DNA of 64,000 nt, taken from Microcoleus vaginatus HSN003. Lineage in GTDB: Bacteria > Cyanobacteriota > Cyanobacteriia > Cyanobacteriales > Microcoleaceae. Each line of letters opens with the position of its first letter. The stretch's first letter is position 1. The DNA lies in the NCBI RefSeq assembly GCF_022701255.1, contig NZ_CP031705.1, positions 1,811,501 to 1,875,500 of the forward strand. The letters run 5' to 3'. The notes under the pieces were generated by a model. It saw nothing but the letters and a program-made list of their open reading frames with translations, was not told the DNA's origin and ran no database searches. Positions 15,337 to 24,500 of the stretch are shown piece by piece. The position numbers and the translations under genes were made by a program.

Positions 15337-17613
15337 TTATCTCAATTTACTATTAATAGCCTTGTTTTTAGGCTTTGACGGCTGCGGTAATTGCCTCGAT
15401 CGCACTTCGATCGCCCGATCGCCGATCGCACTCAAAGGCAACTCCAATTCATGAAGATCAGTGCGGAACTTGACGGGAATGTCAGCACCGTTAATAATCG
15501 CTCCCAACAGCCGCGGCCCGGATTTATTCGACTCCTCATCCTCAGATTCCAGCAACTGATCTGCCGCCTCAGACAACATACTAGACAAAGTGTAACCAGG
15601 CCGCGCCACCAAAATGATACCGTCCGTGTACGGTTCCAGCGTCAGCGCGTCGTTGCACTCGCTCAAAGCCGGAGAATCCACAACCACAAAATCAAAGCGG
15701 TTGCGAACATCCTCAAACAATCTCCGCATTTCGCTGGATTCTAGTACGGCGGAGGCTTGCCGCAAAAAGCCGGGACTCGGCACAACGTATAGATTCTCTA
15801 CCTCTGGAACCAAAAGGACGCACTCGCTAATATTGCCGTAATAGTGCAAAGGTTCCACCGTCGCCAGAGGATCAGCAGCAATTTTCAAAGATTCAACGTT
15901 AGAAGGCGATCGCAAATCTGCTTCAATTAGCAAAGTCCGTTTACCCGATCGAGCCGATGCAATTGCCAAATTGTAAGCACTAAAACTTTTCCCCTCCAAA
16001 GGCGCCGCCGAAGTCAGCAACACCACCTTCACCGGTTTGTTCCCGATCCGGCGCAAATTAGTACGCAACCGCTCGTAAAATTCCAAATAAGGAGAATTTA
16101 CCTCCAGGGCCAGAGGCATTTCATCGCCGTAGGAATCAAACACCGTCACTTCAGGCAAAACTGCCAGTATCGGCACCTCTTTTTCCACCAAAGCCGCCCG
16201 CACTTCTTCCCAACTGTAAAACTTGCCGTTGAGCATCCCCAACAAAAATATCAACCCCCCGCCCAGCAGCAATCCCACAAATCCGCCCACCGCCAGCATC
16301 ACGGGCAAACCTCTCTTGTTTGACTCAACGTCATCAGTTTGTGGCAATTGGGCGATTCTCAAACTCCCCGTTGTCTCAGCTACCGCCGCCTCAGCATCTA
16401 CCAAAGCCGACTGCATCTTGTCATAGAGAGCTTTTTTGAACGCCACTTGCTGCGCTAACCGCGCTTGTTCTAACTGCTTGTTGGGGATTGTCGCGTGTTC
16501 CCGACGCAATTCTTTTTCAGTTTTCTCGATTCCTTGGAGTTGCTGTTGCACCGTATCCCGCTGCGTTTGCAAACCAATCAAAGTTTGAGCTAACTGCTGT
16601 CTGGCCGGATCTAAAGAAGAGTCTACCCGAATTCGATCGGCACTTCTGAGCGGAGCCGCCACCCCGTTACCGCCGAGTACCTCAGATTGCCGCTGCTGCA
16701 ACTGCTGCTCAAAAGCAAGTTTTTGTTTAAGCAATTCTACAATTTTCGGGTGTTCCTCCTGCAAGTCGCTGCGGAGAATTTTGAGCTGAGATTCGATCGA
16801 AAACAATTGCACTCGCAGTTGGGCAATAATTGGATCGGCAGAGAGTGCTTGAGCGACGTAAGCTTGCTCCACATTCAATCCCAAGCGATCCTGCAAACTA
16901 TTAATTTGAGCTTCAATTCCTCCCAACTGCACGCGGAGTTGCCGCTGCTGCTGTTGGCTGCTGGTAATCGCTTGCGGCAAAGCACCGCTCTGAGCAGCTA
17001 AAATTGAAGTTCCTTCTCGTTTTTCGTAGGATTCAAGTTTTGCTTCCGTCTCTCGGAGTTCCTGAGTTACTTTCGGCAAACGCTGGTTAATTTGCGTGAT
17101 AGTTGCTCGCAGTCTAGAAGTATTAAATGTTTTGCTGTACTCCACCATTTCGTTCATCAGCGTCTTTACTACCGCTTCTGCTTGTTTACGATCGGTATTT
17201 TTGTACAATACTTGAATCAAAGCGCTGGGGTCATTATTCTTACTGGGCATCTTTACTTGCACATCTTTTGCCAGCTTTTTAGCCAAAGCTTGTACTTTTT
17301 CTGCCGCTTCTTTTTTGTTTAATTTTTGTTCGGGTTGGATGAGTTTTTGGGCTGCTGGTTTAACCACCCTTGTATCCAGCAACATATCTTTAGTTATTTC
17401 TTGTCCTTCCTGTTGAATTTTAGTAGTAGTCGATGAAAAAATCACGCTCGGTCTGTCGTAGGCCAGCGTACCTATTGCAGTGTAAACTGGCGCCGCCTTT
17501 GGCTGAACAGCCACTACTCCCGACACCCCCACAGTCACCGCGAGAGTAGCCAGTCCCACCCACTTGTATTGGTCGAAAGCAATTAAATAACGTTTGACAA
17601 CGGATAAAGTCAT
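15337..17613 (-). CDS. Wzz/GumC-like exopolysaccharide co-polymerase with BY-kinase-like domain
   Basis: A 758-residue protein with the two-part plan of bacterial tyrosine autokinases in polysaccharide export. The Wzz-like part has a membrane helix at about 18-36, a long periplasmic coiled coil (about 170-420) and a second helix at about 437-461. The cytoplasmic ATPase part has a Walker A-like SAAPLEGKSF (534-543), Walker A' LLIEADLR (561-568) and Walker B DFVVVDSP (641-648). Two things are odd: the first Asp of Walker A' is Glu, and the C-terminus lacks the usual tyrosine cluster. It may regulate polymer length without autophosphorylation. Its upstream neighbour is a Wza-like export protein on the same strand. 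Confidence 0.88.
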   Translation of the reverse strand: MTLSVVKRYLIAFDQYKWVGLATLAVTVGVSGVVAVQPKAAPVYTAIGTLAYDRPSVIFSSTTTKIQQEGQEITKDMLLDTRVVKPAAQKLIQPEQKLNKKEAAEKVQALAKKLAKDVQVKMPSKNNDPSALIQVLYKNTDRKQAEAVVKTLMNEMVEYSKTFNTSRLRATITQINQRLPKVTQELRETEAKLESYEKREGTSILAAQSGALPQAITSSQQQQRQLRVQLGGIEAQINSLQDRLGLNVEQAYVAQALSADPIIAQLRVQLFSIESQLKILRSDLQEEHPKIVELLKQKLAFEQQLQQRQSEVLGGNGVAAPLRSADRIRVDSSLDPARQQLAQTLIGLQTQRDTVQQQLQGIEKTEKELRREHATIPNKQLEQARLAQQVAFKKALYDKMQSALVDAEAAVAETTGSLRIAQLPQTDDVESNKRGLPVMLAVGGFVGLLLGGGLIFLLGMLNGKFYSWEEVRAALVEKEVPILAVLPEVTVFDSYGDEMPLALEVNSPYLEFYERLRTNLRRIGNKPVKVVLLTSAAPLEGKSFSAYNLAIASARSGKRTLLIEADLRSPSNVESLKIAADPLATVEPLHYYGNISECVLLVPEVENLYVVPSPGFLRQASAVLESSEMRRLFEDVRNRFDFVVVDSPALSECNDALTLEPYTDGIILVARPGYTLSSMLSEAADQLLESEDEESNKSGPRLLGAIINGADIPVKFRTDLHELELPLSAIGDRAIEVRSRQLPQPSKPKNKAINSKLR

Positions 17614-17619
17614 GACGAT

Positions 17620-17648
17620 TTTAGATTTTAGATTTTAGATTTTAGATT
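17620..17648. repeat. heptanucleotide tandem repeat (TTTTAGA)n
   Basis: Four copies of TTTTAGA-type heptamers lie directly before the Wzz-like gene. The same unit is seen at 15203-15236 and 40156-40190. Confidence 0.8.
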
Positions 17649-17778
17649 GCTAATTGTTAACGATAACTAATGACTACTGACTAATTATACCACTTCCCCA
17701 AAAAGCCGCAACCATAGGTTCGTGCTCTAAACTCATATCCCATAAGGCCTTGCCAATCGAAAATTGAAAATGGTATGA

Positions 17779-19356
17779 CTACCTATCATTACGTGACGGC
17801 CCGAACAAATCTGTTACCCCATTTCTCAACTGCTCAAAGAACAGAATAAATCCCAAAGTATCCCGGAATGGTCTAGTAAAAGTATTGATCACATAACCAA
17901 TGCGCTCTACCAAATTCCTACCAATCACAATCACATCATTATCTTCGAGTATCGGGTTCTGAGAAACATTGCCCTCCAAAGCAGCTTTAGCATCTATCGA
18001 ACGGTTGATTGCTCTACCTTGCTTTTCGTCGAACCGAATCAGGGCTATTTTCCGCAAGTTAGCAAGATTAACAGGCAAGTTGTTGAGAGCATCCAAAAAC
18101 CTGCTGCCATTTTCTACGTAGAACGAGGTCAAACCACCACTAGCGTAACTCAAAACTCGAACGTAGATCCTCGGCTTAATCAGAGTAGACCGCGAAACCA
18201 GAGCTTTATCGTAGTCTAGGTTTTTGATACTAGCGTCCAATTCCGGGATGACAATTACATCTCCCGATGCCAAAGGAAAATCGAACAAATCGTTAGCGTT
18301 TGCTAGGGGAGTGTAGAGGTCGATTGGTTCCTCCACCGTCGAGCCGTCCAGCAGCGTCCGCCGCACTCGCACCTCGCGCAAATCGGCTTTTCCCGTGACT
18401 CCCCCCGCAATCACCAAAGCAGCCGAAATTCGACCAGAACCCGCCGGAAGCGTGTAAAAACCCGGTTTGCTGACTTCTCCGGTGACAGTGATTTGGACGG
18501 GGACAGCAGCAGCAGCGAGGCTGTACCGGGATGCTAAATCTTGATCGGATTTGCGATCGGGCGTAACCTGTTTATACGGTACAACGATCGCATCTCCATC
18601 TTCCAAACGCAAATCCGGCGGAGCAATACCCGTTTGCAACGGTGTCAAAATATCAACAACTTGCTCCACGACAGCACCTCCCGGCAGAGTCCGCCGCACC
18701 CGCACCGCCCGCAGTTCCGCCGTAGGAGTAGTCCCAGCAGCAGCCGCCAGAGCCGCAGGAAGCTGGGGGGTTTGCAGCGGATAAAAACCCGGTCTGGCCA
18801 CTTCCCCCGTCACCGTCACCACTACGGGGCGCTGAACCAGCAAAGCAGCCGAGACTTGAGGATTTTTGATAAATTGGCCAAAGCGCTCCCGGAGGCGCTG
18901 CTGTGATTCTTCGACGGTAAGACCCCGCACATTTACTGTTCCGATTAGCGGCAGTACAATTACCCCTTCAGGGCTGATTGCACCCGTAAAACCTAGCTCT
19001 GGGAAGCGCTGAACTTGAACAGAAATCTGGTCTCCCGGGCCCAGGCGGTAGGGCCGATTCCCAAAAGCTGGGTTAATATCCCGGTTGAAATTGGCAGGCG
19101 GCGGTGGCGGTAGACGCAATGGCGGTGGCGCTACGAGTCGCTCATCTCTTTGAACAACAGGTTGAGCTAAAGCCGTTCCCGAAAAAATTTTGCTATTAAA
19201 ACCCCAGAATACAGCAGCAAAAGATAGAGTCCAAGCAGTCGAATACAGGCCTGCCAAGGAAAAAGCGAGGCGATTTTTAATTGTGGATTTTTCCCGCATT
19301 TTGAGAGGATTTAAAAAAGTATTATTTTGAAGAATGACCTGAGTTGTAAGTTTCAT
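17779..19356 (-). CDS. SLBB-domain polysaccharide export protein (Wza-like)
   Basis: The 525-residue protein starts with a basic leader and a hydrophobic helix at about 32-52 followed by a proline-rich segment. The Poly_export domain (about 102-180) shows YRLGPGDQISVQVQ and ISPEGVIVLPLIGTVNVRG, the classical Wza signature. Two SLBB repeats follow, each opening with VTVTGEVARPGFY or ITVTGEVSKPGFY and containing LRAVRVRRTL or LREVRVRRTL. The protein should form the outer-membrane channel for exopolysaccharide. It precedes the Wzz-like gene on the same strand, so the pair makes an export complex. Start choice between the methionines at 19356 and 19299 is open; neither has a clear ribosome site. 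Confidence 0.9.
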   Translation of the reverse strand: MKLTTQVILQNNTFLNPLKMREKSTIKNRLAFSLAGLYSTAWTLSFAAVFWGFNSKIFSGTALAQPVVQRDERLVAPPPLRLPPPPPANFNRDINPAFGNRPYRLGPGDQISVQVQRFPELGFTGAISPEGVIVLPLIGTVNVRGLTVEESQQRLRERFGQFIKNPQVSAALLVQRPVVVTVTGEVARPGFYPLQTPQLPAALAAAAGTTPTAELRAVRVRRTLPGGAVVEQVVDILTPLQTGIAPPDLRLEDGDAIVVPYKQVTPDRKSDQDLASRYSLAAAAVPVQITVTGEVSKPGFYTLPAGSGRISAALVIAGGVTGKADLREVRVRRTLLDGSTVEEPIDLYTPLANANDLFDFPLASGDVIVIPELDASIKNLDYDKALVSRSTLIKPRIYVRVLSYASGGLTSFYVENGSRFLDALNNLPVNLANLRKIALIRFDEKQGRAINRSIDAKAALEGNVSQNPILEDNDVIVIGRNLVERIGYVINTFTRPFRDTLGFILFFEQLRNGVTDLFGPSRNDR

Positions 19357-19485
19357 CTAAATATAGCGACAAGAAAAAACAATAAGATATTTTAGGGGGG
19401 AGTTGAATCGGGATATTTACTAGGAATCAGTTGATTTTGGCAAAATCGGCCCACGCCCTAAGCTGATTTACTTGCACCTACCTGC

Positions 19486-20205
19486 TTACTCAAACCGAAA
19501 AGTTTCTGTCATTAATTTAGCCTGGACACTTTCGGCAAGAGATTCCACCAATGGTTGAGCTATCTTAATATCGCTTTGCGCTTGAATGGGGAGGATGATA
19601 CTGACAGCAACCCAAGAGGCGCGGCGGTTCGAGAGTCTAGCAATGCTGTCTTCCCAAAACCAGCGACTGGTTGCTGGAGAACCCCCGTTAGGCCAAGCGT
19701 ACCACTGCACGACAGCAAAAGTTTGTTGGGGAGTCCAGCTTCGGAAAAACCGGGCTTCGACAGTAGGCGGTGGCTGGCCGGGTATTAGTGCTAATTTAAC
19801 TTTAAACCTCAAAGTGCGATGAGAATCGGTTTGCCATCGGTGAAATCCATCGATATCTAGCCATTCCACTTGGGGCTGATTTTTGGGGTAATTTTGAGGC
19901 AACAGCAATAAAATGGCAATTGTTTGATCATTTTTAATTTCTTGAACTAACCATCTGTGAGCGCCAATTTGGACGTTATTCTGAACGGCTATAACCTGCC
20001 ACCCAGGAATTTTTATCCCGTTTTCGCGCACACTTCTTAATTGCTTGAGGTTTGCAAGGGTTGGCGGGTTTGTCCAAGGCCATCTTCCCGTCGCGTAGCC
20101 GGGAATTGCTACTGCTCCAACTAATACCAGCAAAAACACCAGTACCATAATTTTAGATAATTGATACCGCCGCAGTAGTTTCTGTGCTGAAATCATCTGT
20201 TTCAT
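19486..20205 (-). CDS. cyanoexosortase A system-associated protein
   Basis: A 240-residue membrane-anchored protein with one N-terminal helix (KIMVLVFLLVLVGAVAIPGYA) and an extracytoplasmic domain including WLDIDGFHRWQTDSHRTL and RFFRSWTP. Its position and look fit the EpsI-like partner that accompanies cyanoexosortase A in many cyanobacteria. The start ATG (20203-20205) shares its A with the TAA stop of the exosortase gene, so the two are translationally coupled; the longer upstream frame to 20316 lies inside the exosortase gene and is ignored. It probably supports exosortase action or polysaccharide linkage; the exact role is unknown. Confidence 0.82.
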   Translation of the reverse strand: MKQMISAQKLLRRYQLSKIMVLVFLLVLVGAVAIPGYATGRWPWTNPPTLANLKQLRSVRENGIKIPGWQVIAVQNNVQIGAHRWLVQEIKNDQTIAILLLLPQNYPKNQPQVEWLDIDGFHRWQTDSHRTLRFKVKLALIPGQPPPTVEARFFRSWTPQQTFAVVQWYAWPNGGSPATSRWFWEDSIARLSNRRASWVAVSIILPIQAQSDIKIAQPLVESLAESVQAKLMTETFRFE

Positions 20206-21080
20206 TAATTGCCAGACTGACTTGGGAAATACTTGTCCATCCCGTTGAGGAGAAGTACCAATAATCCTAGTATACAAGCAGAATATAAATCTCCGCCCCA
20301 TCCGGCGTGTAGCCAAGTAAAAAGCGCCTCTCTGTCGGTTCCGTGAAAGTAAGTTAGCAAAGTATTGCGAAAAATGTTGGAAGTGATGCTAAGAATGGAT
20401 GTAATCACTAAAAACAAAATACTTTTTTTGCGAGAGTTCCAAACTCCCGTCCAATCCAGCAGAATTAAGCTGACGTAAAGACTGGTAAACAGCATTTTTA
20501 AGCCTGCACAATGTGGAGCAACTTCTACAATGCGCTCGTTGACGTACAGATAAATTTCTTCCACTCTCACGTTGATACCAACCTTAATTAATATCCAGCC
20601 TGATGCTTCAGCAATGAATTGCTGTAAGGGCAAGGCGTAGGGTTCTATGAGGTAAGGAATGTGGTTCGGCGAGGCCAGAAATACGAATAAAAGCGGCATC
20701 GCCTGCAATTGTAAGCCGGGAATTCCTTTTAAAGATAAGCAAATGCTGGCCAGCATTATGGGGAGGGATAAATTTACTAAATCGCTCAAGCGACTCAGAT
20801 AAAAAAGCGTGGCTAGTACCAACAAAAAGCCTCCCAAAGGATGCGGTGAGTTGGGTAAGCTGCGCCAGCACTTTCGGTTCATCCAAGCAATATAAGCTGC
20901 GTAGGGCAAACCAATTAGTCCGTGGCTGAAATATTCGTGTTCGAGGCTGATGCTTTTGTTGAGCCAGCCGTCGTACCAGTGTACTAGCAAGGGGGCGTAC
21001 AGCAGCGCTAGGAGCACCGTGATACCTTCCCCCACGAGGTATCGCTTGAAAACAATGCGAATTTTGCGCTGGATGTGCAT
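20205..21080 (-). CDS. crtA: cyanoexosortase A
   Basis: This integral membrane protein has eight or so helices and the exosortase catalytic triad: Cys191 in VAPHCAGLKML, Arg238 in SNIFRNTLL and His258 in FTWLHAGWGG (numbering from ATG 21080). Exosortases are transpeptidases that process PEP-CTERM proteins and attach them to surface polymers, usually next to exopolysaccharide genes, as here. ATG at 21080 is preferred over a TTG at 21119. No PEP-CTERM target is visible in this window. The gene name crtA is used for this family but is also a carotenoid gene name. Confidence 0.87.
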   Translation of the reverse strand: MHIQRKIRIVFKRYLVGEGITVLLALLYAPLLVHWYDGWLNKSISLEHEYFSHGLIGLPYAAYIAWMNRKCWRSLPNSPHPLGGFLLVLATLFYLSRLSDLVNLSLPIMLASICLSLKGIPGLQLQAMPLLFVFLASPNHIPYLIEPYALPLQQFIAEASGWILIKVGINVRVEEIYLYVNERIVEVAPHCAGLKMLFTSLYVSLILLDWTGVWNSRKKSILFLVITSILSITSNIFRNTLLTYFHGTDREALFTWLHAGWGGDLYSACILGLLVLLLNGMDKYFPSQSGN

Positions 21081-21229
21081 GGTTTGAGAAGTTTTAAGAT
21101 TGCCGCGCTGGATTCGCAACGCTTTCGGGTTTTAAAGTGTGAGTTAAAGATTTGTTAATTACCCACCAAAACGCTTTGAGAACCGCACCCTACTGCTTGA
21201 AACACCTCCTGCATAAATTTTATGAACAA

Positions 21230-22369
21230 TTAGCAATTCAATGATAGTACGATCGCCCGAACAACTTGCTCGATCTGAGTATTGCTCAATCCGGGATACA
21301 TTGGCAATGATAAAATTTGTTCGCACAGGGTTTCTGCGTGGAGAAAGTCGCCCCGATTCCCTAAGTTTTGGTAGGCGGGTTGCAGGTGACAAGGTATGGG
21401 ATAGTGTATCCCTGTTTGAATGCCGTGTTGGCCGAGTTTTTCCTGAAGGGTGTTGCGGTTGATCGAGCTTTCCTCAGTAATTTTGATAACATAGAGGTGA
21501 TAAATGTGACCGCTGCTGCTATGGTTGGCGATCGGTACAATGCCTTTGTGTTTCAATGGTGCTAGTAGAGTATTGTAGTGTTGAGCAGCGTCGGTGCGAT
21601 CGCGATTCCATTTTTCTAAGTAAGGCAATTTAACATTGAGCACGGCGGCTTGCAAATTGTCGAGGCGGCTGTTGGTGCCAATTTCTGTGTGCAAATATTT
21701 GCTAGGTGCTCCGTAATTGCGGAGAGTTCGCATTTTGTCTGCGAGTTGTGCATCGTTAGTAATTAACATCCCGCCGTCGCCAAAAGAACCAAGGTTTTTG
21801 CTGGGATAAAAGCTGAATGCTGCTGCTTTACCAATGGAACCCGCGCGGTATCCTTCTCTGTGGGCTAAGTGCGCTTGGGCGGCATCTTCAAATATGATTA
21901 AATCGTGGCGATTCGCAAAATCTAAAAGCTGCCGAGGCGATACCATTTGACCGTAAAGGTGTACGGGGATAATTGCTTTAGTTTTCGAGGTAACTGCTGT
22001 TTCGGCTGCTGTGAGGTCAATCAGGGCGGTTTCCGGGTCACAATCTACAAGAATAGGTATAGCTTTGGCTTGGACGACGGCGATCGCAGTGGCAATAAAA
22101 GTGTTAGCGGGTATGATAATTTCGTCGCCCGGATTAATGCCGCAAGCTTGGAGTCCCAGAGCGATCGCATCTGTTCCACAAGCCAATCCTACGCCGTATT
22201 TTACTCCAGAAGCTGCTGCAAATGCGGTTTCAAATTCTGCGAGTGCATGGCCTAAAATAAAGTCTCCTTCCTGGATTATTTTTCTAATTGCTTCTGCTAT
22301 TTGCGATTGAATTGGTTGGTGTTGCAGTGAAAAATTTACAAACGGAACTTTGGGCGGGCGGTTACTCAT
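21230..22369 (-). CDS. DegT/DnrJ/EryC1/StrS-family aminotransferase
   Basis: PLP-dependent sugar aminotransferase of 379 residues. Hallmarks are VGLACGTDAIALGLQACGI, GDEIIIPANTFIATA, the EDAAQAHLA segment that contacts PLP, and the Schiff-base lysine in FSFYPSKNLGSFGDGG. The family adds amino groups to nucleotide-linked keto-sugars for surface polysaccharides. Its place upstream of the exosortase and export genes on the same strand suggests it makes an amino sugar for the polymer. A 150-bp gap separates it from the exosortase gene, so separate transcription is possible. Confidence 0.92.
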   Translation of the reverse strand: MSNRPPKVPFVNFSLQHQPIQSQIAEAIRKIIQEGDFILGHALAEFETAFAAASGVKYGVGLACGTDAIALGLQACGINPGDEIIIPANTFIATAIAVVQAKAIPILVDCDPETALIDLTAAETAVTSKTKAIIPVHLYGQMVSPRQLLDFANRHDLIIFEDAAQAHLAHREGYRAGSIGKAAAFSFYPSKNLGSFGDGGMLITNDAQLADKMRTLRNYGAPSKYLHTEIGTNSRLDNLQAAVLNVKLPYLEKWNRDRTDAAQHYNTLLAPLKHKGIVPIANHSSSGHIYHLYVIKITEESSINRNTLQEKLGQHGIQTGIHYPIPCHLQPAYQNLGNRGDFLHAETLCEQILSLPMYPGLSNTQIEQVVRAIVLSLNC

Positions 22370-22577
22370 AAACTATCGAGGCATAATTCTTTATATTAAC
22401 ATTTTAGTGCGGATAGCATTTGAAAATTTTTAACCGCAGAGGACGCAGAGTAAAAGAGGGAAAAGGGAGATTTTTTACGGAATAGCTGCGCTTCACCTAC
22501 TTTGTTTTGAGCGCTCAACTAAAGGAAAGTTTTTCGGTAATATAGAAGCAGAGAATTTTGCAGCAAGCATCAAAATC

Positions 22578-23615
22578 ATGGAATACAAAAAACTCGGCGA
22601 CAGCGACTTATCAGTATCTGAAATCTGTTTGGGTACGATGACTTACGGCCAGCAGAACACCGTTGAGGAAGCGGCCCAACAGCTCGATTTTGCGATCGAT
22701 AGAGGCATCAACTTTATCGATACGGCAGAAATGTATCCCGTCCCTGGAAAGGCGGAAACTCAGGGCAAAACAGAGGAATATATCGGGGAATGGTTGGCGA
22801 AACAGCAGCGGGATAAAGTCATTATAGCGACTAAAGTAGCGGGCAGAAGCACTCGCTTAAAGTGGATTAGGGAAGGGAAAAATCAGATCGATCGCCCAAA
22901 TGTCGAAAAAGCCCTGAATGACAGCCTGAAGCGTTTGCAAACTGACTACATTGACCTCTATCAGATCCACTGGCCCGATCGCTACGTGCCGCTATTTGGC
23001 GCGCCGGATTACGACATCGCCCAAGAACACGAAACAGTGCCGATTTTGGAACAGTTAGAGGTATTTGCTGACTTGATTAAAGCTGGCAAAATCCGCTATT
23101 TGGGTTTGAGTAACGAGACGCCTTGGGGAGTTTGCGAGTTCTGCACCTTGGCGGAAAAACACGGATTGCCGAAAGTTGTTTCGATTCAGAATGCTTTCAG
23201 TTTGAGCAATCGGACATTTCACCTAAATTTAGCAGAAACTTGCCGTTTTAAGAATGTGGGATTGATGGCTTATAGTCCTTTGGGATTTGGGCTGTTAACG
23301 GGTAAATACTTGAAGGGAATTCCCGAAAATTCTAGGTTGGCTTTATTCGCGGGATTCGGCCAGCGTTACGATAAAACTAATCTGAACGATGCGGTCAAAG
23401 CGTATGTTGAGATTGCGGGGAAACATGGGATAAGTCCGGCGCAGATGGCTTTGGCGTATGTGCGATCGCGCTGGTTTGTCACGAGCACAATTATCGGTGC
23501 AACAAGTCTCGAACAGTTGGAGGAAAATATCGGTAGTTTGGAGGTGAATTTGGATAAGGAGATCGTAGCGGAAATTAATGCGGTGCACGCTAAGTATCCG
23601 AATCCGACACCGTAA
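22578..23615 (+). CDS. aldo/keto reductase (Tas-like)
   Basis: A 345-residue NADPH-dependent oxidoreductase with the AKR barrel. Visible features are MEYKKLGDSDLSVSEICLGT, the FIDTAEMYP segment with catalytic Asp and Tyr, the KVIIATKV segment with catalytic Lys, the QIHWPDRY segment with catalytic His and the C-terminal STIIGATSLEQLEENI cofactor-binding part. The insert with RSTRLKWIREGKNQIDR places it near the E. coli Tas subgroup. It is a single gene; the physiological substrate is unknown. Confidence 0.93.
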   Translation: MEYKKLGDSDLSVSEICLGTMTYGQQNTVEEAAQQLDFAIDRGINFIDTAEMYPVPGKAETQGKTEEYIGEWLAKQQRDKVIIATKVAGRSTRLKWIREGKNQIDRPNVEKALNDSLKRLQTDYIDLYQIHWPDRYVPLFGAPDYDIAQEHETVPILEQLEVFADLIKAGKIRYLGLSNETPWGVCEFCTLAEKHGLPKVVSIQNAFSLSNRTFHLNLAETCRFKNVGLMAYSPLGFGLLTGKYLKGIPENSRLALFAGFGQRYDKTNLNDAVKAYVEIAGKHGISPAQMALAYVRSRWFVTSTIIGATSLEQLEENIGSLEVNLDKEIVAEINAVHAKYPNPTP

Positions 23616-23705
23616 GTTTATTAGTAGGTTGGGTTGAGGTAACAAAACCCAACTTACCACTTTAATATGCGAAAATTCCATAAACAGAACTTACGCACTC
23701 CGCCC

Positions 23706-23774
23706 AAGAAACCGGGTTTTTACTACATCTGCGGGCTGTAACAAAGTTTTATCGCAAAAAACCCGGTTTCTGAG
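23706..23774. repeat. inverted repeat AGAAACCGGGTTTTT...ACCCGGTTTCT (copy 3 of 4)
   Basis: The arms AGAAACCGGGTTTTT and AAAAAACCCGGTTTCT are almost exact reverse complements. The centre closely matches the copy at 8770. Confidence 0.78.
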
Positions 23775-23794
23775 TTCCCCTGCGTAAGTTTTAG

Positions 23795-23992
23795 TTGAGG
23801 AAGTTGGAAACTTCTGGTTGGGAAAAGGTTTTTGAATGCGATCGCACTCACGTATTAGATGTGCTGAGAGGTTTTCTTCAGGAAGTGATGCAGCTAGCTG
23901 TAGATAAAGGTTACATCACGCTGGAAGAGAAGGAGGAATTTATTTGTCCGGCTTTTGCTAGCAGTACGGATGCTGTGGTATTAGGCAAGTAG
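23795..23992 (+). CDS. short hypothetical protein, possibly a gene fragment
   Basis: A 65-codon frame begins with TTG (23795) immediately after a stop, and lacks a ribosome site. The residues look protein-like and acidic (LRGFLQEVMQLAVDKGYITL, then EEKEEFICPAF), and the end is plausible. It lies between a dispersed repeat and the CRISPR remnant. I do not recognise it; a truncated 3' end of a lost gene is as likely as a real small gene. Confidence 0.3.
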   Translation: MRKLETSGWEKVFECDRTHVLDVLRGFLQEVMQLAVDKGYITLEEKEEFICPAFASSTDAVVLGK

Positions 23993-24046
23993 TTGGTTTG
24001 GGTGGTGGTTTGGGCGAGCGACCTTTTTTAATATAATGACGGACAA

Positions 24047-24300
24047 GTTTCAATCCCTAATAAATATTTAGGTTAACTGCATTTTTAAAAGTTCCGTCCC
24101 ACATCTTGCTAAATGTATCGGTTTCAATCCCTAATAGAGATTTAGGTTAATTGCCACTCAAAAACGCAACCCGTTGCGCTTTTGACAGAGAATAAAGCTG
24201 TTTCAATCCCTAATCGGGATTTAGGTTAATTGTGGCTATGCAGGATTTAACGCTAAATACCCGCTTTGCGGTTTCAATTCTTAATTAAGTTAATTAATAC
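24047..24300 (+). CRISPR. short degenerate orphan CRISPR array
   Basis: Three repeats of about 33 nt start GTTTCAATCCCTAAT at 24047, 24121 and 24200, each ending GATTTAGGTTAATTG or a variant (first copy TATTTAGGTTAACTG). A fourth, decayed copy starts GTTTCAATTCTTAAT at 24271. Spacing is 74, 79 and 71 bp, giving three unrelated spacers of about 38-46 nt. GTTTCAATCCCTAAT is the usual start of cyanobacterial type I-D/III repeats. Repeats differ in their middle (AAA, AGA, CGG), and no cas genes lie within the window, so the array is probably a decaying remnant. Confidence 0.82.
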
Positions 24301-24500
24301 CTCGCATTCAATTAGTATCTCATTTCCTATCCTGTTTCGTTTTTTTCTATCCCGTTCTGCTTTCTTGGTAACACAGGATCAAGAAAAAAAAAACCATAAC
24401 TTATCACAAAATTTGATTGACTACTAGCCAGCTAATGTGCTAATAATAAATAAAGAACGTCCCTACTACTTGGAGGTGTTAAGGACGCTCTATTCAAACC
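24301..24500. other. AT-rich spacer after the CRISPR remnant
   Basis: No gene is seen. The segment includes an A-rich run near 24382-24396 and a possible ribosome site TTGGAGG before the gene at 24501, but that lies too far from the start codon to be used directly. Confidence 0.3.
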
